Shown: piece after piece, positions 59,961 through 64,000 of the stretch | How the letters are laid out: each line of letters begins with the position of its first letter | Numbering within the stretch: the first letter of the stretch is position 1 | NCBI RefSeq assembly: GCF_028769735.1 | Contig: NC_088172.1 | Coordinates: forward strand, 58,807,075 to 58,871,074 | Origin: Zonotrichia leucophrys gambelii | Lineage: Eukaryota > Chordata > Aves > Passeriformes > Passerellidae | DNA length: 64,000 bases | Direction of reading: 5' to 3' | Notes under the pieces: model-generated | What the model saw: the letters and a program-made list of their open reading frames with translations, nothing else | The model's database searches: none | Told to the model about the DNA's origin: nothing | Position numbers and translations under genes: made by a program

Positions 59961-62900
59961 ATTTCCCCTCCATTGCACATCCTCCAGTGTTTTTGCATTG
60001 TGCAGGTTTCTGCACAAATCCAGGCTGGCTGAATATAGCAGGATTATGTTACTTTCATGACTCCTAAAAGCCTTCAAATCAGATTTTCTGTCACTTTCGC
60101 CTGACCTTTTCCTGGAAAAATTTATTACCTAAAAGAAGGAGGGAAAAAAAAGACATATTAAGGAGATCTTAAATACTCTCTTCCTTGAGGGCTAAAGATA
60201 TACAGTACTTGTTGTCATTTAACCATTCACCCACTTAATTCATTTTAAAATGCCAGCTACAAGTGCAACAATTTGTGGACATGACATATCTTATATGCTT
60301 GGTACATAAGAGCTAGAAGCCTGAAAATTATATTCTCCTGGAGAAAGCTGTCTTGCTTTCTTAGATCTGTTTCCTTTTCTCTACCAGTGGAAAATAGGTA
60401 GATTTCTTTAAAACTTTTGGTTTTTATCTGGATCACCTCTGAGGAAGAATGGAAGCAGTGACTGAACTTTTGCTTTGTCCTAGTATGTTAAATCATTCAC
60501 TAACTAAATATGGCTGTGCTGGGACACGTTGTGCACAAGTCATATAGGCCTGAAGCTTCAAGTATAGAATTTGTTTTGATTGCAGAGAAAATGAGAGGAG
60601 GCATAGTTTGATCCTCATTCTTTTGTGTGCCAAGTTTTTAAGTATGTTATGACAGTTTGGAGGAAAAAAAGAAGCAAAGCATGAATCTTTTTGTATGATT
60701 GACAGAAAGACCCCTTGAAGCAGCGCTTGAAGTGACTACCTCAGTGAAAATTGTTGTGGAGCTAAATCAGCTTTTGCAGTATCTAATTAACACTGCCACA
60801 ACATCCAGATAGTTAATTACTGTTCTGCTTCTCCCTCCAGTTGCTGTGTCAGGCTCAAAAGTTAACATGCACCTTCACAGTATACATCAAATCTGTTAAT
60901 TTTCATCATGTTCCAACAATAGAAGGCTGTAGCAGTGATCAAAATAAATTTGAACCATAGCCATTCTGAAAGTTTACTAAGGTTATATGTGCCTATTTCA
61001 AACATGTAGTGGGTTTATGATTCTAATTGTAGAATGGTGGGGGAGGCTTTGGTCTTGTAGAGCTGAGACTAAAAGCAACTTTTTTCAAACAAGACTGAAA
61101 AATTCCCATGTGCTGACAATAGGGATTTTCCAAAGTGAGCAAAGCCCAAGCAGGCTTGATCTTCAGTGCCAGGAAACTTTGACTTCAGGGGTGTCCAGCT
61201 CATGACACAGGGAGTGGGTGAAGGAAATTAAAGTAATTTAAAATAGAGCTCTGTTTCTCTGCTGTAGTGTAGACATGCTGTCTCATGCAAGTCGTCACTG
61301 TGGAATTTGGTTTTTGGGGTTTTTTTTCTTTTTTGTTTTTTAGTCTCTCCCCCCACTCCTCCAGTCTCAGCAAAAAATTTCTGATCTATATCAGTCCTAT
61401 ACAACAGACCCTATAAATTCTCATTCTCCATATGGAGATGAGAGCACTGCAGCAAAAAGGAATTTACTCTATGGATAGTCCTTTACTGCAGGACTGAGCA
61501 CTGCTGTGGAGGAGGTCTAGTGCTCAACTTGTACCTGTGCTGAAGCACACTGGAGGTGATGTGAGCAGGACTGGGCACATCAGCATCTGCAGGTTTTGTG
61601 TAGCTTTTGGTTTGCTGACAGGTAGTTGCTGACCCACACACACAGCAATGTAAGCTGCTCACAAAGCAGGTCTGGCTAGCTCATGCAGTCATCTGGAAAT
61701 AAATAGATGCTTGTCTGCAGTAAATACCTGCTCGGAGAGGAAAGAGGACAAAGCAGGCCAAATTTCTCCTCTACTGTAGTTTTGAGGACCTGAGAGGTGA
61801 AGGTGAAAGGGGAAAAGATGATAAGCTTCCCACTGGATTGCATAGCAGAGATCACTGTGTAGCTGTAACTCATACAGGCCTGAAACTACCAATTTTCAAG
61901 GATGACAGTAAGATTCATCTCTGTCAAACTGTCACTGTCTTACTTTAGGGTCTTGTATTACTGCAGGAACAAATCTAACCTTGCCCAAGACTGTATTGCA
62001 GATGTATAACCTGCTGAGAGGAACATTTGACAGCTTGTCCCCAAGAGCCATTGCAAGGTGATCCTGAATTTGGACTGTGTTTTGAAATTGGCCCGATTGG
62101 CAGGGACAATGAATTTTCTGAGAAAACATTACTGAATAACTAATAGTATCTGACACTTCCCAGCCTTTCTACATGGCAGAGAGAGACAGTGCATTCAAGA
62201 GCTGATTAACCATCCCTGTGCAAAGATGACTGGAGAACAAGAAAACAAGACATTCTGCCTGCCCTAGAATACTGGAAATTTTCAGTTTCTGGAAACTAGG
62301 ATTAGACAAGAGTAGGCAATCCCAATACCTTTATTATTATGATTTGAATTATGGTTTCCAAAACCTGTAGAGTACAGAGGGGATTAAATAATTCCTTTCT
62401 TTAATCAGAACTGGTAAAACTAGGAACAAGGGGAACCTGCAGTCAGAGTAGGGACCGAGGAAGAGTGAGTTCAAAGCAGCACCAAAATATTCAGAGAAGG
62501 TGTGCCCCAGACCTAGAGAGAATTGAATCTGTTAACAGCTAGTGAGTGAATCTGCAGGTGCACAAAATGTTCAATGATGGAATGGGCCAAACTGCTTTAC
62601 TAAACATCTTTTGATGGATAGCCTTAAGTGCCACAACTGCAATCAGAAGAAAATCAGCACATTGCAGTTTTGGAATCTATTTGCAGTGTGTTTTCATTTT
62701 GCCAGCTGTTCTGTCCTTACTTTATAGTAGCTCCGAAAGTTTTAATTATTCTGGCCCATAGTTAAAATTATGTTTGTGTGGCTAAATACAAGTGTGTTGT
62801 ATCTCATGTCAGAGATAATTGCTGGCTGCCTCAAGAGACTTGATAGATTCATTACCTCTACATATGGTAGGAAGAAAACTGTCAGATTTTATTTAAGCTT

Positions 62901-63292
62901 TGAAGAGCCTTTAAAAAGGGTTACAAATTGTCGCAGAAAGAGCATCAGTTTTCTAAACAAGGTCCCACGCATTGCTACATTAGTGTAGGGTATTTAAATT
63001 GATGCATCTCTTCTATCTGTCTTAGAAAAAAATAGTCTGGAAACAAAAAATAAAGGATTTATAGCTGTCTTCCTGATGCTCGTAGATCTTTCAAAATGAA
63101 AGCATTTTATGCTGGACACTGTCATTTTGAATATCTGAATGAGATCTGCTAAATATATTGAGGTATTTTCTAAGTCAAATCTGTGATGCATCTGACACTA
63201 TCACTTACTAGGAATGTGGCTAGTTCAGCAAACATCATAAAGTGACATGTTCAATTTGACATCTTCTTTTATCTGTTTTATTATTTTTCCAG

Positions 63293-63355
63293 TGTGATTG
63301 CACTTAATGGCCTTATTGAGTTTAAAGTTGTATCATATGAATGCAGGTGGCACAA
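63293..63355 (+). other. candidate exon behind a strong acceptor
   Basis: A strong acceptor (CTGTTTTATTATTTTTCCAG) ends at 63292. One frame with a one-base lead is open: VIALNGLIEFKVVSYEC, and onward WHKFLSQKNNRST before TAA near 63390. A GTGGCA donor-like site after TGCAG at about 63346-63348 is weak, so the exon end is undefined. The incoming phase matches that of the 14261 candidate. The peptide is not recognised. Confidence 0.15.
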
Positions 63356-64000
63356 GTTCCTGTCTCAGAAAAATAACCGAAGCACATAACAGGAATTTAA
63401 GTTGGTCTCACTGTCTCCACAGTCACAATCTGCCCCTTTCTTTGCCACACATATCCCACTCACATTTGACAGTTCTTGTTGTCACCAAACCTGAATTTCA
63501 CCATGCTGAGCCAGTGAAGCACAAGTCCAAGTAAGCAGTGGCTGTTGTGCTTAGCCTGCTGTGGGGCCACAGCCTAGAGAGGCAATTACGTGTTACAGCT
63601 GAGCTCATTGAGAGGTGTAGAGACAAGTCCTCCCTTGCTCCTCCTGTCTGCTCCTAAACCATGCAGTTCTACCCATCTCCTTTGCCACAGCTTTGACTCC
63701 TAACTTTTCATTTAAAGGTTTAGGCTGCTAATTCAGCAGGGAGTTCTTTAGCTCCTCTGCTCGGACTTTGTTTCTGAGGAATGAGACGACCCAGTGCAAA
63801 ATTAGAAAGTACTTGATGTGGTCAAAGGAAGATGAGGGGAACATGAAAGGCTGGGATCAAAGCAGGGGAATGCCAGCTCTACTTGGCAACACTGGGAGCT
63901 CCTCCTGCATTAGCATTGTACTTCAGATCTTTGCTCATAATGTCCCGAAATCATAACCAGAGGAGCAAATAAAGTCAAGATCAGGAAAAAATGGTGCACA

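Larger units (their letters stand above)
57670..64000. other. AT-rich non-coding stretch to window end
   Basis: No complete gene recognised. It holds the 22-bp palindrome (59193-59214), T runs (59949-59960 and about 61314-61341) and the candidate exon at 63293-63355. The open frames of 60-108 codons here lack recognisable features. Confidence 0.5.

Noticed and set aside
61310..61345. Long T/C tract ending in TTTTTTAG, like a splice acceptor
   Set aside because: It is followed by further C-rich low-complexity sequence, and I found no donor or protein-like frame.
1..64000. Search for CRISPR-like spaced repeats, rRNA, tandem satellite arrays and bacterial-type operons
   Set aside because: None seen; the only repeats are the small duplications, microsatellites and transposon relics listed.

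Overview
The window looks like nuclear DNA from a bird. Two stretches match the 3' end of avian CR1 LINEs (about 5699-5910 and 37570-37845, both minus strand). A third (about 14350-15008, plus strand) matches an avian ERVL-type solo long terminal repeat recalled from songbird and chicken genomes. The rest is AT-rich and CpG-poor, with many A and T runs and short dinucleotide tracts, as expected for avian intron or intergenic sequence. I see no bacterial operons, rRNA, tRNA genes or CRISPR arrays.

No complete protein-coding gene is visible. Most open frames of 60-170 codons have no recognisable domain and overlap others on both strands. The best coding candidate is a short plus-strand exon at 14261-14346: a strong polypyrimidine acceptor, 28 open codons and a GTATGT donor. 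It directly abuts the LTR, so it may be a true exon, an exonised fragment or chance. Weaker splice-bounded candidates lie at 10987-11012, 17625-17632 (or to 17715), 31471-31795, 38992-39054, 45001-45030, 58131-58141 and 63293-63355. All are on the plus strand, but I looked harder for plus-strand signals. Several sampled lines have T>A and G>C on the plus strand, weakly consistent with a long plus-strand intron. I could not name the gene.

Layout: 1-5698 AT-rich single-copy DNA with a long minus-strand open frame at 3922-4431 and a hairpin at 4774-4803; 5699-5910 CR1; 5911-14260 single-copy DNA; 14261-15008 candidate exon plus LTR; 15009-37569 single-copy DNA with a TAATTA-rich cluster (16755-16835), a CCAAT/TATA promoter-like block (19296-19423) and a GC-richer block (31990-32400); 37570-37845 old CR1; 37846-64000 single-copy DNA with a G-run tract (48687-48876), a perfect 18-bp-arm hairpin (57631-57669) and a perfect 22-bp palindrome (59193-59214).

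The strongest unexplained signals are the two palindromes, the homeodomain-type cluster and the promoter-like block. Nothing here can be claimed as a new system from sequence alone.
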